NCBI GenBank assembly: GCA_002420185.1
Contig: DIHO01000007.1
Span: 207,423 to 271,422 of the forward strand
Source of the DNA: Opitutales bacterium UBA5694
GTDB lineage: Bacteria > Verrucomicrobiota > Verrucomicrobiia > Opitutales > Opitutaceae
Direction of reading: 5' to 3'
Length of the DNA: 64,000 bases
Shown: positions 17,450 through 26,699 of the stretch, in pieces
Layout: the number at the start of each line of letters is the position of its first letter
Numbering within the stretch: position 1 is the first letter of the stretch
Made by a program: the position numbers and the translations under genes
The notes under the pieces: generated by a model
The model's input: only the letters and a program-made list of their open reading frames with translations
The model's database searches: none
Told to the model about the DNA's origin: nothing

Positions 17450-19297
17450 ATGAGCACACCCAAAGTAGAAAAACATGAGTTCCAGGCGGAAATCAAACAG
17501 CTCCTAGATATCGTCATCCATTCGCTCTACACCGAAAAGGAGATTTTTGTTCGCGAGTTGATATCCAATGCGTCCGACGCTTCCGAAAAGCTCCGTCACC
17601 TTAAAATCACCGAGAAGGAGATTTTCGACAAAGACCTCGAGCTTGAAATCAAGATATCCACCGACGACACCGCCAATACCATCACCATTCAGGACTTTGG
17701 AATCGGCATGACCAAAGATGAAATGGTCAGGAGCCTCGGTACGATCGCCCATTCGGGCTCTAAGCAATTCCTTGAGGCTCTCAAAGAAGGTGGTACCAAG
17801 AACGACAATCTAATCGGCCAGTTCGGGGTCGGGTTCTACTCCGCATTCATGGTAGCTAATGAGGTCAAAGTCTTCTCGCGCTCATGGAAGGAAGGCGAAT
17901 CGGGTCATGTTTGGACCAGCACGGGAACCGGTAGCTACGAAGTAGAAGAAGTGGAGGGCCAACGCCGAGGAACCAAAATCATCCTTTCATTAAAAGATGG
18001 TGATAACAGCTTCTCTAAGGATGAAACTATCAAAGAGATAATAAAGCGATACTCTAGCTTTGTCCAGTTTCCGATCAAACTGAATGATGAAAAGGTCAAC
18101 ACGATAGATGCCCTCTGGCTGCGCGGCAAAACGGAAATCAAGGACGAAGAGTATACTGAGTTCTACAAATTTCAGGCAAACGCATGGGATGAGCCGAGAT
18201 ATCGACTCCATTTCAGCGCCGACGCCCCTCTCGCGATCAAAGCCTTGCTTTTCGTTCCGAAGGAGAATCCAGAACGTGCAGGATTCGGTCGCATTGATCC
18301 CGCAGTGGCACTTTATTGCCGCAAGGTTCTAATCGACTCGAAACCCACTGAGCTTCTGCCTGAGTGGATGCGCTTCGCGAAGGGAGTCGTCGATAGCGAG
18401 GACCTCCCGTTGAATATCTCCCGCGAGACCATGCAGGATCGTTCGCTCATCCAGAAGCTGGGGCGCGTGATCACCAAACGTTTCTTGAAATTCCTGAATA
18501 CCGAAGCAAAGAAACGGCCCGAAGAGTACCAGGAGTTCTTCGATAAGTTCGGTTTTTTTCTAAAGGAGGGTGTGGCAATCGACATGACCTACAAGGACGA
18601 GCTGGCCAAGCTTCTCTACTTCGAATCTTCCGCCCAGGAAAAAGGAAAGAAGACATCCCTAACCGACTATATTTCTCGGATGAAGGAGGCGCAGAAAGAG
18701 ATCTACTTCATTACCGGCCAGAACCGCGAGTCGATCGAAAGCGGTCCCTATTTAGAGGGCTTCAAGGCACGGGGGCTAGAAGTGCTGTTTCTCTACGAAC
18801 CCGTCGACGAATACGTCATGAACAACCTTCGCGAATACGAAGAGAAGACTCTCGTATCCGCCGATCAGGGTGACCTCAAACTGGACGAAGTACCTCAATC
18901 CTCCGAGGAAAGCCTAAGCGAAGATGAGGGCAATGCTCTCTGCTCCTGGCTCAAAGAGACTATTGGCGAACGCGTTAAGGAGGTGAAGATTTCAGAAAGA
19001 CTTGTAGACAGCCCCGCAATGGCGCTAACCCCAGACGCCATGTCTTCGCAAATGCGTCGAATGATGCAGCAGATGGGACAGCCAGGGATGCCCACCGAGG
19101 TGCTATTCGAAATCAACCCGAGGCACACGCTAATGAAAAACTTGAATACGCAGCGTGAGACGAATCCTGACTTGGCGAAATTGATCGCACTGCAAGCGTT
19201 TGATAACTCCATGGTCGCAGCCGGGCTTTTGGAAGACCCGAAGGATATGGTCTCACGAATGTACGACATCCTATCTCAGGCGTCCGAAACTAAATAG
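17450..19297 (+). CDS. htpG: Molecular chaperone HtpG (Hsp90)
   Basis: Cytoplasmic ATP-dependent chaperone. The product has 615 residues, the bacterial Hsp90 length. The GHKL ATPase domain shows RELISNASDA (catalytic Glu36), QDFGIGM (81-87) and GQFGVGFYSAFM (123-134). The middle domain contains LPLNISRETMQ, and the C-terminal dimerisation domain has ILEINPRHTLMKNL-type sequence (EINPRHTLMKNL). The start ATG has an A/T-rich leader and no Shine-Dalgarno. No CIRCE element or clear heat-shock promoter was recognised upstream. Confidence 0.97.
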   Translation: MSTPKVEKHEFQAEIKQLLDIVIHSLYTEKEIFVRELISNASDASEKLRHLKITEKEIFDKDLELEIKISTDDTANTITIQDFGIGMTKDEMVRSLGTIAHSGSKQFLEALKEGGTKNDNLIGQFGVGFYSAFMVANEVKVFSRSWKEGESGHVWTSTGTGSYEVEEVEGQRRGTKIILSLKDGDNSFSKDETIKEIIKRYSSFVQFPIKLNDEKVNTIDALWLRGKTEIKDEEYTEFYKFQANAWDEPRYRLHFSADAPLAIKALLFVPKENPERAGFGRIDPAVALYCRKVLIDSKPTELLPEWMRFAKGVVDSEDLPLNISRETMQDRSLIQKLGRVITKRFLKFLNTEAKKRPEEYQEFFDKFGFFLKEGVAIDMTYKDELAKLLYFESSAQEKGKKTSLTDYISRMKEAQKEIYFITGQNRESIESGPYLEGFKARGLEVLFLYEPVDEYVMNNLREYEEKTLVSADQGDLKLDEVPQSSEESLSEDEGNALCSWLKETIGERVKEVKISERLVDSPAMALTPDAMSSQMRRMMQQMGQPGMPTEVLFEINPRHTLMKNLNTQRETNPDLAKLIALQAFDNSMVAAGLLEDPKDMVSRMYDILSQASETK

Positions 19298-19337
19298 TTC
19301 CTCCAGGTTTATGAAACCTCGCTTGATGGGCCGTGGC

Positions 19338-19853
19338 CTATTGACCGAGAGCACCTTTCTTAAAAAGCACGGACGCCAAGGCACCTCCGATCGCCCCGCC
19401 AATTCCGGATGCGAGAATCACGGTGAAAATCTGCTGAACAAATGTACCAATGCCAAAAGACTGCTCTCTGAGGAGTTCGATTGATTCGAACAACTGATCT
19501 CCTGAGGGGGGAGGCGCAGACTCCGCCAGCCCGATCAGAAAGGAGACATACCATTCGAATCCAATTCGATAGTCGAACGCTAACCAAACCAGATCGTAGA
19601 CGACCGTCGAAGCCCCAAATCCTAGTAGGCAAGCCAGTATTGCAATCTTCATTCCATACTTAAGCTCCAGCCTGACTTTGTATTTGAAGCAGAATATGGT
19701 TGTCGCGAAGAAACCTCCCAGCACCAGGGGCAGGCAGCAGAGGGCGTACGACATGGGAAAGAGCGTTAGCACGAAGGCCACCACTCCACCGGCTGCAAGG
19801 CCTGGCTTCATCGGACAATCGTCTAAATTCACAATACCGGGTTCGTCAGACAT
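19338..19853 (-). CDS. Uncharacterised membrane protein (171 aa)
   Basis: Not recognised as a named family. The 171-residue product has an N-terminal acidic segment (MSDEPGIVNLDDCPMKPG), two closely spaced hydrophobic helices (about 20-55), further hydrophobic stretches around 67-100, and a Gly-rich C-terminal helix (VILASGIGGAIGGALASVLF). It lies just downstream of the DUF2085 gene on the same strand, 16 bp apart, so the two may form a small membrane-protein operon. Composition and frame quality look coding. Confidence 0.65.
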   Translation of the reverse strand: MSDEPGIVNLDDCPMKPGLAAGGVVAFVLTLFPMSYALCCLPLVLGGFFATTIFCFKYKVRLELKYGMKIAILACLLGFGASTVVYDLVWLAFDYRIGFEWYVSFLIGLAESAPPPSGDQLFESIELLREQSFGIGTFVQQIFTVILASGIGGAIGGALASVLFKKGALGQ

Positions 19854-19869
19854 ATCGCGAGCATTTCAA

Positions 19870-20382
19870 TCAACCCCTTTCGAGCAAGTGCATAGATGCC
19901 GCTTTCTCTTCTTTTCGATCCATTCGATAAGGAGATCGCAACAAAACGAATAGGACCAGAGATATCCCTGTAAGCAATCCCAGCAAGGCACGTGTCCAAA
20001 TCGTATTTTGGTAAAACCCAAACCATTCAAACCCAAAGTCGAGCAGGTTAGCGATGGCACTAATCCCCAAGATCATCCCCACCCAAGGGTTCAAAGTGAA
20101 GACTTTCTTCGCTTGCAACCATGCGATAGCACAACTTCCCGTCATACCAAAGTAAATACCAATACAACGGGAGCAAACCGCCAGATGTGACGGACCAAAG
20201 CCAAAGCTCCTTTCACTTTTCTGGTGGCACAAATGAGAAAATAGCGAATGCCCAAACTCCCATTCGTTCCACGCAATCAGAAACAAGGAGGCCAGAAGCA
20301 TACTCCCAAGCATTGCCCCGTAAATCGCGACCCTTCTCAGTGATCTTGTCAAACCAGCATACTCTCGCCTTTCCCCACGCAT
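19870..20382 (-). CDS. DUF2085 family membrane protein
   Basis: Integral membrane protein of unknown function. The 170-residue product carries the DUF2085 signature CHQKSERSF (52-60) followed by CSRCIGIYFG (70-79), conserved cysteines suggestive of metal or redox chemistry. About four hydrophobic helices are predicted. I chose ATG 20382, which begins 6 bp after the upstream oxidoreductase gene ends; a longer in-frame opening would overlap that gene. Probably co-transcribed with the oxidoreductase and miaA upstream. Confidence 0.8.
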   Translation of the reverse strand: MRGERREYAGLTRSLRRVAIYGAMLGSMLLASLFLIAWNEWEFGHSLFSHLCHQKSERSFGFGPSHLAVCSRCIGIYFGMTGSCAIAWLQAKKVFTLNPWVGMILGISAIANLLDFGFEWFGFYQNTIWTRALLGLLTGISLVLFVLLRSPYRMDRKEEKAASMHLLERG

Positions 20383-20387
20383 AAATC

Positions 20388-21395
20388 TCAGCCTTCTACT
20401 CGCATGGGGCGGCCTTCCCGATAGGAGCACTCTGCCAGATCCGATAGCAGAAAACTCATTCGAACGTCCTCGTAAGTGATCGGCAACGGAATTCCCTTAA
20501 CGACACACTTTCGAAAAGTTTCCAGTTCGCAATGATAGGCTTCTCGGTATCGTGAGGGAAACGAAAACTCGATCGGGGGTCGCGAAACTCCGGCTTCCGA
20601 TGAAAGTACGGTAGATAGCGGATAACGGTTCTCTGAATGCAACATGCCCTTTTCTCCGAAAGCTTCTATTCGTTGGTCGTAGCCATAGGAGGCAAACCGA
20701 TTGACATCGATGCTCGCGAGTAGGCCACTGGCAAACCGCAGGCTCACAAGCACATTATCCAAATCGTCAAACGCCTGAATCTCAGGTATGAAATTGCTGC
20801 CAACCGAGTAGACTTCTATCGGATCTTCCTGGGAGATAAAACGTATCATGTCCAAGTCATGGACAATGCAGTCGTGAAAGATCCCGCCCGACGTTTTGAT
20901 GTAGTCCATTCTCGGCAGCGGCGAGTCCCTAGACGTGATCCGAACCAACTGGAGAGCTCCGATCTCCCCTCCGCGCACACTTTGTGCGAGACTGGAATGA
21001 GACGGATCGAATCTCCGATTAAAACCGACAAACAAAGGGAGCCTCTTTTCTCGGGCCAGTTGGAAACACGTGTCGATTTCCTCAAGACCACTGCCTAAGG
21101 GCTTTTCGGTGAAAACCGCTTTACCCGCATTTAGTGAGGCCACAATCTGACCAAAATGCTCGCCCGTTGGAGTCGCTATAATAGCCGCATCGATGCCAGC
21201 ATTCGAAAGCGGTTCATCCACCGAACGACCGTATTCGCATCCAAACTCATTCGCGACTGCCTTCGCCTTTTCCAAATCGGTATCCACAACATGAATCAGC
21301 GAAACGCCGGGATTAGACCGTATGCTTTCCAATTGAAATTTACCCGCTCGTCCCAGACCGAAGAGAGCGACTAGAAGTTGATTATTAAGTGTCAT
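20388..21395 (-). CDS. Gfo/Idh/MocA family oxidoreductase (inositol 2-dehydrogenase-like)
   Basis: NAD(P)-dependent sugar or polyol dehydrogenase. The product has 335 residues. The Rossmann motif GLGRAG is at 13-18, the family EKP motif (TEKPLG) at 97-99, and the active-site region GGIFHDCIVHDLD at 170-182 supplies the expected Asp/His pair. The overall pattern (IATPTGEH, FVGFNRRFDP) is close to bacterial inositol 2-dehydrogenases (IolG), but no inositol-catabolism genes are nearby, so substrate is left open. Its start overlaps the miaA stop by 4 nt (ATGA). Confidence 0.87.
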   Translation of the reverse strand: MTLNNQLLVALFGLGRAGKFQLESIRSNPGVSLIHVVDTDLEKAKAVANEFGCEYGRSVDEPLSNAGIDAAIIATPTGEHFGQIVASLNAGKAVFTEKPLGSGLEEIDTCFQLAREKRLPLFVGFNRRFDPSHSSLAQSVRGGEIGALQLVRITSRDSPLPRMDYIKTSGGIFHDCIVHDLDMIRFISQEDPIEVYSVGSNFIPEIQAFDDLDNVLVSLRFASGLLASIDVNRFASYGYDQRIEAFGEKGMLHSENRYPLSTVLSSEAGVSRPPIEFSFPSRYREAYHCELETFRKCVVKGIPLPITYEDVRMSFLLSDLAECSYREGRPMRVEG

Positions 21396-22321
21396 CTAAA
21401 TAACGGGGTAATTTCCAAGTGAGGGCTCTTGGTTAAGTTAATGGTTTTAGAAACCGGCAATTGAGTACGAAACCAGGTTCGCTGCTTTTTCGCCAATCGT
21501 TGCGTATCAACAACAATGTTACTGGCGAGATTCTCAAATTCAATTTCTCCATCTATGTAGGCGAGCGTTTCGCGATACCCTATAGATCCCGCTCCGCTTG
21601 GATTCGATTCAAATCCCTCTGCTCTCAGTCTTTTCACCTCTTCCACGAGACCCTCTTTGAGCATCGCCTCGACGCGTTCTTCTATTCTAACATCCAATTC
21701 TTCCCGATCGCGATCGAGCACAACCAGCTTTTTAGACATTTCAGTAAGCGGATTCTTCTGACTCCAAAGTTCCGTCTTCAATTGCCTCATCGACTTACCC
21801 GTTTCCATGCAGCGCTCCAACGCCTTCAAAACACGTCTCGGGTTTTGAATGTCCAATTCACCTTCACACTCCGGATCCAGTGACCTTAGGATCTCTACCA
21901 TCTTAGCCAAGCCGCCCGCTTGTTCTAGGCTTCTTACTGCTTCCTTCGTTTTAGTTGAAACTCGGACCGAGTCCAAGACCGGCGAAAAAAAAGCCTTGAG
22001 GTAGAATCCGCTCCCACCTGTCACCAAGACTTTCTTCCCCCGTACCCGTATGTCCTCCACAGCGGCGATCGCGAGAGGCAAGAACGCAGCAATATCCATC
22101 CGTTCGTGTGGTTCACAGATGTCGATCAAGTGATGAGGCACACGCGCTCGCTCAGCGCTAGTTGGTTTAGCAGTCCCGATATCCATCCCCTTGTAAAACA
22201 ATAACGAGTCACAGGACACGATTTCCGCATCATTCGACTCAGCCCATTCGAGAGCCCATTTCGTCTTACCCACCGCAGTGCAGCCTGTCAGAACAAATAG
22301 AGATTCGTTTGAATCAGTCAT
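21392..22321 (-). CDS. miaA: tRNA dimethylallyltransferase
   Basis: Adds a dimethylallyl group to A37 of tRNAs reading UNN codons. From ATG 22321 the product has 309 residues: P-loop GCTAVGKT at 13-20, then CDSLLFYKGMDIGTAKPT (usual DSRQVYRGMDIGTAKP) and HHLIDICEP. VTGGSGFYLKA is the second family signature, and SIGYRETLAY lies near the C terminus. A longer opening to 22351 exists, but the family begins just before the P-loop. It overlaps the oxidoreductase gene downstream, indicating co-transcription. Confidence 0.95.
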   Translation of the reverse strand: MTDSNESLFVLTGCTAVGKTKWALEWAESNDAEIVSCDSLLFYKGMDIGTAKPTSAERARVPHHLIDICEPHERMDIAAFLPLAIAAVEDIRVRGKKVLVTGGSGFYLKAFFSPVLDSVRVSTKTKEAVRSLEQAGGLAKMVEILRSLDPECEGELDIQNPRRVLKALERCMETGKSMRQLKTELWSQKNPLTEMSKKLVVLDRDREELDVRIEERVEAMLKEGLVEEVKRLRAEGFESNPSGAGSIGYRETLAYIDGEIEFENLASNIVVDTQRLAKKQRTWFRTQLPVSKTINLTKSPHLEITPLFR

Positions 22322-22487
22322 AACATCCTTCTGGAGAAAAGGGTTGCTCATTCCCGATCGCTCCCATGGAAATTGGCCTGTCTAGGATTGTTAAGATCAT
22401 GCTTAAAATGCCAATTTTTCTCGCCAGAACTTCTTCGAGCAAATCAATTGTCATCGTAATTGGATCACCCATTCTCAAATCCAAACC

Positions 22488-23330
22488 ATGAAGAGAGCTC
22501 CCCGAATTTACAAGACCATCTTCATCTCCGACCTGCACCTCGGCACGGAGAATTCAAAGGTCAAGGAAGTGATGCATTTTCTTCGGAACACACGCTGCAA
22601 GAAACTGGTTCTCAACGGCGATATAATCGACGGCTGGCAACTCAACCGGGGAAGCCTTTGGACCTCAGAACATACTAAGTTCCTCCGCTTTATCCTCAAG
22701 CGCATTGAGAGGAAGACGCTCGATGTAATATACGTTCGAGGAAATCACGACGACATCCTCGGACGTTTTCTTCCCATGCAGTTTGGGTCCCTCTCGATCG
22801 TGGAAGACTTTATCCACGAGTCCAAATCCGGGAGATACTTAGTCCTTCACGGTGATGTCTTCGATACCATCACTAAAAATTTCGTCTTTCTCGCTCATTT
22901 GGGAGATTGGGGATACAAGTTCCTCATGTCATTGAACCGCTGGTACAACAAGTATCGAGCATGGCGAGGAAAGGAGTACTATTCGCTTAGTAAAGCGATC
23001 AAAGCCAAAGTAAAAGCCGCAGTCAACTTCGTCTCAAGCTTCGAAGAGAAGATTACCAAACTAGCCCAAGCCAAAGAATGCACCGGCGTCATTTGCGGAC
23101 ACATCCATACTCCCGACAACAAGAAGATCGGAGGCCTTCACTACTTAAATTCCGGCGACTGGGTCGAATCGTTGTCAGCTATCGTCGAGCACTCTAATGG
23201 CAGGATGCAACTCGTCTACTTTCGCGACTTTGTCTCGGATTATCCCATGAAGCAGGATACCGCAGATCTTGAATCGAAGAATTCGGATGAACTCGATTTG
23301 AACCAGATTGGAATATTCGCCGGCCGGTAA
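22488..23330 (+). CDS. Metallophosphoesterase, UDP-2,3-diacylglucosamine diphosphatase-like
   Basis: Dinuclear metal phosphoesterase of the LpxH-like group; a role in lipid A precursor or lipid-linked sugar metabolism is plausible. The product has 280 residues. Metal ligands are seen in SDLHLGT (Asp15, His17), NGDIID (Asp45), GNHDD (Asn86, His87), HGD (His121) and CGHIHTP (His205, His207). It is longer than E. coli LpxH and matches the LpxH-like subgroup with an alpha-helical insert (about 135-195). Divergent from miaA. Confidence 0.85.
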   Translation: MKRAPRIYKTIFISDLHLGTENSKVKEVMHFLRNTRCKKLVLNGDIIDGWQLNRGSLWTSEHTKFLRFILKRIERKTLDVIYVRGNHDDILGRFLPMQFGSLSIVEDFIHESKSGRYLVLHGDVFDTITKNFVFLAHLGDWGYKFLMSLNRWYNKYRAWRGKEYYSLSKAIKAKVKAAVNFVSSFEEKITKLAQAKECTGVICGHIHTPDNKKIGGLHYLNSGDWVESLSAIVEHSNGRMQLVYFRDFVSDYPMKQDTADLESKNSDELDLNQIGIFAGR

Positions 23331-23467
23331 CCCTTGGCATACCCCTCGGGTTGAAAAACTTCCGAACCAGAGAACGCTACATTATACTATGTTGAAAAAT
23401 AATCGACCCCTTTCAAGTACTCCCATATATAAAGGAAGGAAATGCACTATCAAAGGACGAGGAGTTG

Positions 23468-23590
23468 ATGGAAACAGCCGTGCAACAGTTGCTTCAGGAC
23501 GGGATCAACATCGTCCTGTCGTTTCTAACCTTTGGTGTTGGAGCTCTGAATCGGGCCCTCTGCTTAATTCTGACTGAACAAAAAGGCTGA
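23468..23590 (+). CDS. Candidate 40-residue hydrophobic peptide
   Basis: In the 364-bp gap between the phosphoesterase and trpA, an ATG with AAAGGA and GAGGAG just upstream opens a 40-codon frame: METAVQQLLQDG, then a hydrophobic helix NIVLSFLTFGVGALNRALCLIL, then TEQKG. The frame extends upstream without a Met. The topology fits a small membrane peptide, and the Shine-Dalgarno is stronger than for most genes here. No family recognised and nothing conserved can be checked; the rest of the gap (23331-23467 and 23591-23694) shows nothing. Confidence 0.3.
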   Translation: METAVQQLLQDGINIVLSFLTFGVGALNRALCLILTEQKG

Positions 23591-23694
23591 TCACAAAAAG
23601 GTGTCCAACTTTTCTAAAGCCCCTGCTACTGCCGCGGCTATTTTTTGGTTATGAAAGATCTCCTCGTTCCAAATCAAATCTATCGCACCATCTC

Positions 23695-24501
23695 CTAGCC
23701 GATTTTAGTTCCCTCAACTAAGTCCGTCACCAATTCACCCATGCGGCTCAAAATGGTAGACTCGTCGCCCAAATTTTCCTTGATTATATTCACGATTGCA
23801 CTACCAACAACTACCCCGTCTGCCAGCTCGGATACAGATTGAACCTGCTCGCGATTATGTATTCCAAAACCAACCACAAGCGGCTTGTCCGAGTGCTTTT
23901 TAATCATCGTAACCATCTCCCCAAGATCCGAGGCTAGATTGTCTCGCACGCCAGTGACTCCTGTTCGGGACACGTAGTAAATGAATCCTGTCGCACACTG
24001 AGCGATGTACCTGACCCTTTCCTCTGGAGTCGTTGGGGCGAGCAGGAACACGGTCTTCATGCCGCAACGCTCACAAGACGCCATGTAGTCTTCCGCTTCT
24101 TCCGGGGGCAGATCAAGAACCAGTAAACCATCGACTCCTGCTTCCTTCGCTTCAACTACATAGGCATCCAACCCGCCGCTGAACATCAAATTGTAATAGG
24201 TGTAGAAGACCACCGGAACCGTATCGTTCTCCTTCCTCAAGAACCGCACCAAATTGAAAACGTCTTCCCCCGTAGTCCCCGCTTCGAGAGCTCGTTCGGC
24301 AGCAAGTTGGTTAGTTAAACCATCCGCCAGCGGATCAGAAAAAGGTACACCAATTTCCAGAATGTCCACGCCTGATTTAATCAAGGTACGGCAAATCTCC
24401 AACGAAGCCTCCGCATTGGGATCCCCCGCGCAGACATAGGAAACGAAAGCAGAGCGATTTTCCGCTTCGGCTGTACTGAAGGCGTTCTCGATACGGCTCA
24501 T
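23695..24501 (-). CDS. trpA: Tryptophan synthase alpha chain
   Basis: Cleaves indole-3-glycerol phosphate to indole and glyceraldehyde-3-phosphate in the TrpAB complex. From the ATG at 24501 the product has 268 residues and the catalytic residues fall exactly at Glu49 (DILEIGVPFSDP) and Asp60 (LADG), the E. coli numbers, which fixes the start. SYVCAGDP, FYTYYNL and GFGIHNREQV are also family-typical. trpB and other trp genes are not adjacent, so the gene stands alone between a gap and tRNA-His. Confidence 0.95.
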   Translation of the reverse strand: MSRIENAFSTAEAENRSAFVSYVCAGDPNAEASLEICRTLIKSGVDILEIGVPFSDPLADGLTNQLAAERALEAGTTGEDVFNLVRFLRKENDTVPVVFYTYYNLMFSGGLDAYVVEAKEAGVDGLLVLDLPPEEAEDYMASCERCGMKTVFLLAPTTPEERVRYIAQCATGFIYYVSRTGVTGVRDNLASDLGEMVTMIKKHSDKPLVVGFGIHNREQVQSVSELADGVVVGSAIVNIIKENLGDESTILSRMGELVTDLVEGTKIG

Positions 24502-24679
24502 CGAAGTAAGATCTAAGAACCCCCTCTGGAAGGTCAAGATCTAGAACGAATCGCGTCATTGAAACATGCATTGCCTCAAGGGCCATCCCATCTATTCGGA
24601 TCAATACCTGTTCTCCCTCAAAAAGGCATTGACAGCCCTACCCCTCAGTGGAATTAAAAACCTCCTTTTTCCAAGGATG

Positions 24680-24756
24680 GTGGCTATAGCTCAGTTGGTT
24701 AGAGCACCGGTTTGTGGTACCGGGGGTCGCGGGTTCGAATCCCGTTAGCCACCCCA
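24680..24756 (+). tRNA. tRNA-His (anticodon GUG)
   Basis: Acceptor GTGGCTA pairs with TAGCCAC, with C73 and an encoded CCA (24754-24756). A G at 24679 supplies the genome-encoded G-1 opposite C73 that marks tRNA-His. The anticodon GTG (24714-24716) sits in loop TTGTGGT closed by CCGGT/ACCGG, and the T-loop reads GGTTCGAATCC. The 3' half recurs in degenerate form at 31169-31202 (see island finding). Confidence 0.97.
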
Positions 24757-25415
24757 TTTAACCCTCTGTATGAGAGCTACTAAGCAATTTATTGGGCCGT
24801 TTCCTGCTACTTGTTTGCCAATCTCATTTTAATCGGAGCCCCGCGACCTAGTCCACTTTTGATGAGGTGATTTTGGACAATCAGCGAACGGGCATCATCG
24901 ATGAAAAAGACAGTACGCAAAACCAAACAGATAATCCGAATACTGAGGGGAGCCCAGAGGCTGCCGCACAATTAACCCCCGCTACCCTTCTAATTTCCAT
25001 TCATAATCAATGCTGGTTAATTCAGCATAGATAGTAAACTCTACACATTTTTAATTGAAAAAAATGTTTCTCCCTAGATAACAGCAGATCTCGGTTTCAG
25101 CCAACAAAAGGTGGGAAAATTTGTAGCCCACAACCAAGATGAGGTGGTCAATGGCACGACCAATCCAGGAATGCTGCGAATTCAGGCTAACAAGATCCCC
25201 GTAGGCAGAACGGTTTTCGCAGCCTATGCCAATTACCAAGAGGCGACAGAGTCGGTTTCCTCTTTGCCGGATGGAGGGATCTCCAGTGCTTTCGAATCAT
25301 TGAGAAGGAGGTAGTACCCTTCGTTAAAAGTGCTTTATTGGCCTAAAAAAGAATTGACCAGCTTTTGCAGACGAGTCTGATTTAACCCGTTATTGAGATT
25401 CAATTTCTTTAAAAA
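24757..25415 (+). other. Gap between tRNA-His and the AraC regulator
   Basis: No gene is supported. One plus-strand frame is open from 25081 to 25314 and reads protein-like in places (KVGKFVAHNQDEVVNG, VFAAYANYQEATESVSSLP), ending LRRR, but it lacks an ATG and I do not recognise it; it may be the end of a decayed gene. The 24760-25080 stretch contains nothing recognisable. No integrase remnant could be identified next to the tRNA. Confidence 0.3.
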
Positions 25416-26336
25416 ATGATGTCCTGTGCCTTCCAACAACCTTATGAATCCATTTCCCGATTCGGCGATATAGATGTCTGGCGGCGGCAATTCACTCAGC
25501 GTCAGGGATTGTCGTTTGGCGTCTACCGGATCCCAGGAGCGTCGAACTGCTTTTCGTGGCCCTTTGAATCTTTCTTGCAGATCGTATTCGTGGCCAAGGG
25601 CCGCGTTTCCGTAGCCCTGCCTGATGAGGGAGCAACCTCTGCTAGCGCAGGGGAATGGTTTGTCATTTCCCTTGAAGAGTGGACGGGAGCAACATCGTTT
25701 GAGTGCGAATCTCAGATAGGCGTAATTGAATGCTCGAGAGAGTTGTGGCAAGGTTTGGTCAGCGAGGAAGATAATCTCCTCCACGCAAGAAAAGCTTGTT
25801 ACAGCTGTTCACAGCGCGAAGAAGCGATTCTGACAAAGGGAATTCAAGACGCGCGAATGCGAAACCTGTCAGAGAGTCTGCTTGGCAATGAAGGTGCTTC
25901 ACCCAGCGATCGGCTCTTGGTCGAGTCTATGACCCTCGAATTTTTAGCACGGGTTTGCGACTCAAAATTCATTTCCGGATCTTCAAAGTCAGAACCATGC
26001 TACAGAAGCAGGGATGAAGAAGCCCTCGCAGCAGCCGCCAGTTACTTGGAACAGAATCTCGACGAGGATCATTCCATCGCTGGCTTAAGTCGGAAATTTG
26101 CCCTGAACGAATTCAAGTTGAAACGCGGGTTCCGAGATCGGTTCGGCATAACTGTTTTCGGTTATTTAAGACAATGCCGAATGGATAGGGCTCGTCAGTT
26201 ATTGCTCAGTCGCAGGTACACGGTTTTGGAAGTTGCCAACGCAGTCGGATATGCGAACCCTAGTCATTTTGCTAGGGCTTTTCGGGGTTGTTTCGGATTA
26301 AACCCTAAGGCTTTTTTGGCGGATTGGGCTAGATAA
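25416..26336 (+). CDS. AraC-family transcriptional regulator
   Basis: DNA-binding regulator, probably of the TonB receptor that follows. The product has 306 residues with an N-terminal sensory domain (about 1-195; cupin-like stretch VVFVAKGRVSVALPDEGATS) and a C-terminal double helix-turn-helix (about 210-306). The latter shows SIAGLSRKFALNEFKLKRGF and the AraC signature VLEVANAVGYANPSHFARAF. The layout, including LKRGFRDRFGITVFGYLR, matches AraC regulators of siderophore receptors (PchR-like). Tandem ATGs occur at the start. It is separated from the receptor by 363 bp. Confidence 0.88.
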   Translation: MMSCAFQQPYESISRFGDIDVWRRQFTQRQGLSFGVYRIPGASNCFSWPFESFLQIVFVAKGRVSVALPDEGATSASAGEWFVISLEEWTGATSFECESQIGVIECSRELWQGLVSEEDNLLHARKACYSCSQREEAILTKGIQDARMRNLSESLLGNEGASPSDRLLVESMTLEFLARVCDSKFISGSSKSEPCYRSRDEEALAAAASYLEQNLDEDHSIAGLSRKFALNEFKLKRGFRDRFGITVFGYLRQCRMDRARQLLLSRRYTVLEVANAVGYANPSHFARAFRGCFGLNPKAFLADWAR

Positions 26337-26699
26337 TCCTCATTGCATAAAGCCTGTTGGTTATAGAATCTCCGAAAATCCACCATTTTTGATCAAGTGC
26401 TGCGAAATTTATAAACTTCTTTATACCGTTTTTCGTTAGGTGTATCCCGCTTCCAAAACAATGTTTGATTCTTCGCAAAACTGACAAATGATTCGTCGGT
26501 GGGCCACTAAATTGAGGTGAAGATTTACCTCCGGTCGTTATCTCTTCTACGAGAAGATTCTTAATTGTGGTGAACAGGCTCCAGCACGGAGCAGTTTTGC
26601 TCCCGATCGGGGTAGAATATCGGATTACTTAAGAGTAAATTGTCCTATTAGGCAAAGTACGCACTGATATCGGCAACTTGCCAAAAAATTCAAACTAAC
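26337..26699 (+). promoter_or_regulatory. Intergenic region before the TonB receptor
   Basis: 363 bp without a gene, expected to hold the receptor promoter and the site of the AraC regulator. The sequence is A/T-rich. I found no convincing Fur box or clear -35/-10 pair by eye. The receptor start has no Shine-Dalgarno (leader AAATTCAAACTAAC). Confidence 0.3.

Noticed and set aside
25081..25314. Open frame after tRNA-His as an integrase remnant
   Set aside because: No tyrosine-recombinase motif (R...HxxR...Y) is visible; kept only as an unassigned stretch.
26337..26699. Fur box before the TonB receptor
   Set aside because: No stretch approaches the GATAATGATAATCATTATC consensus closely enough to call.
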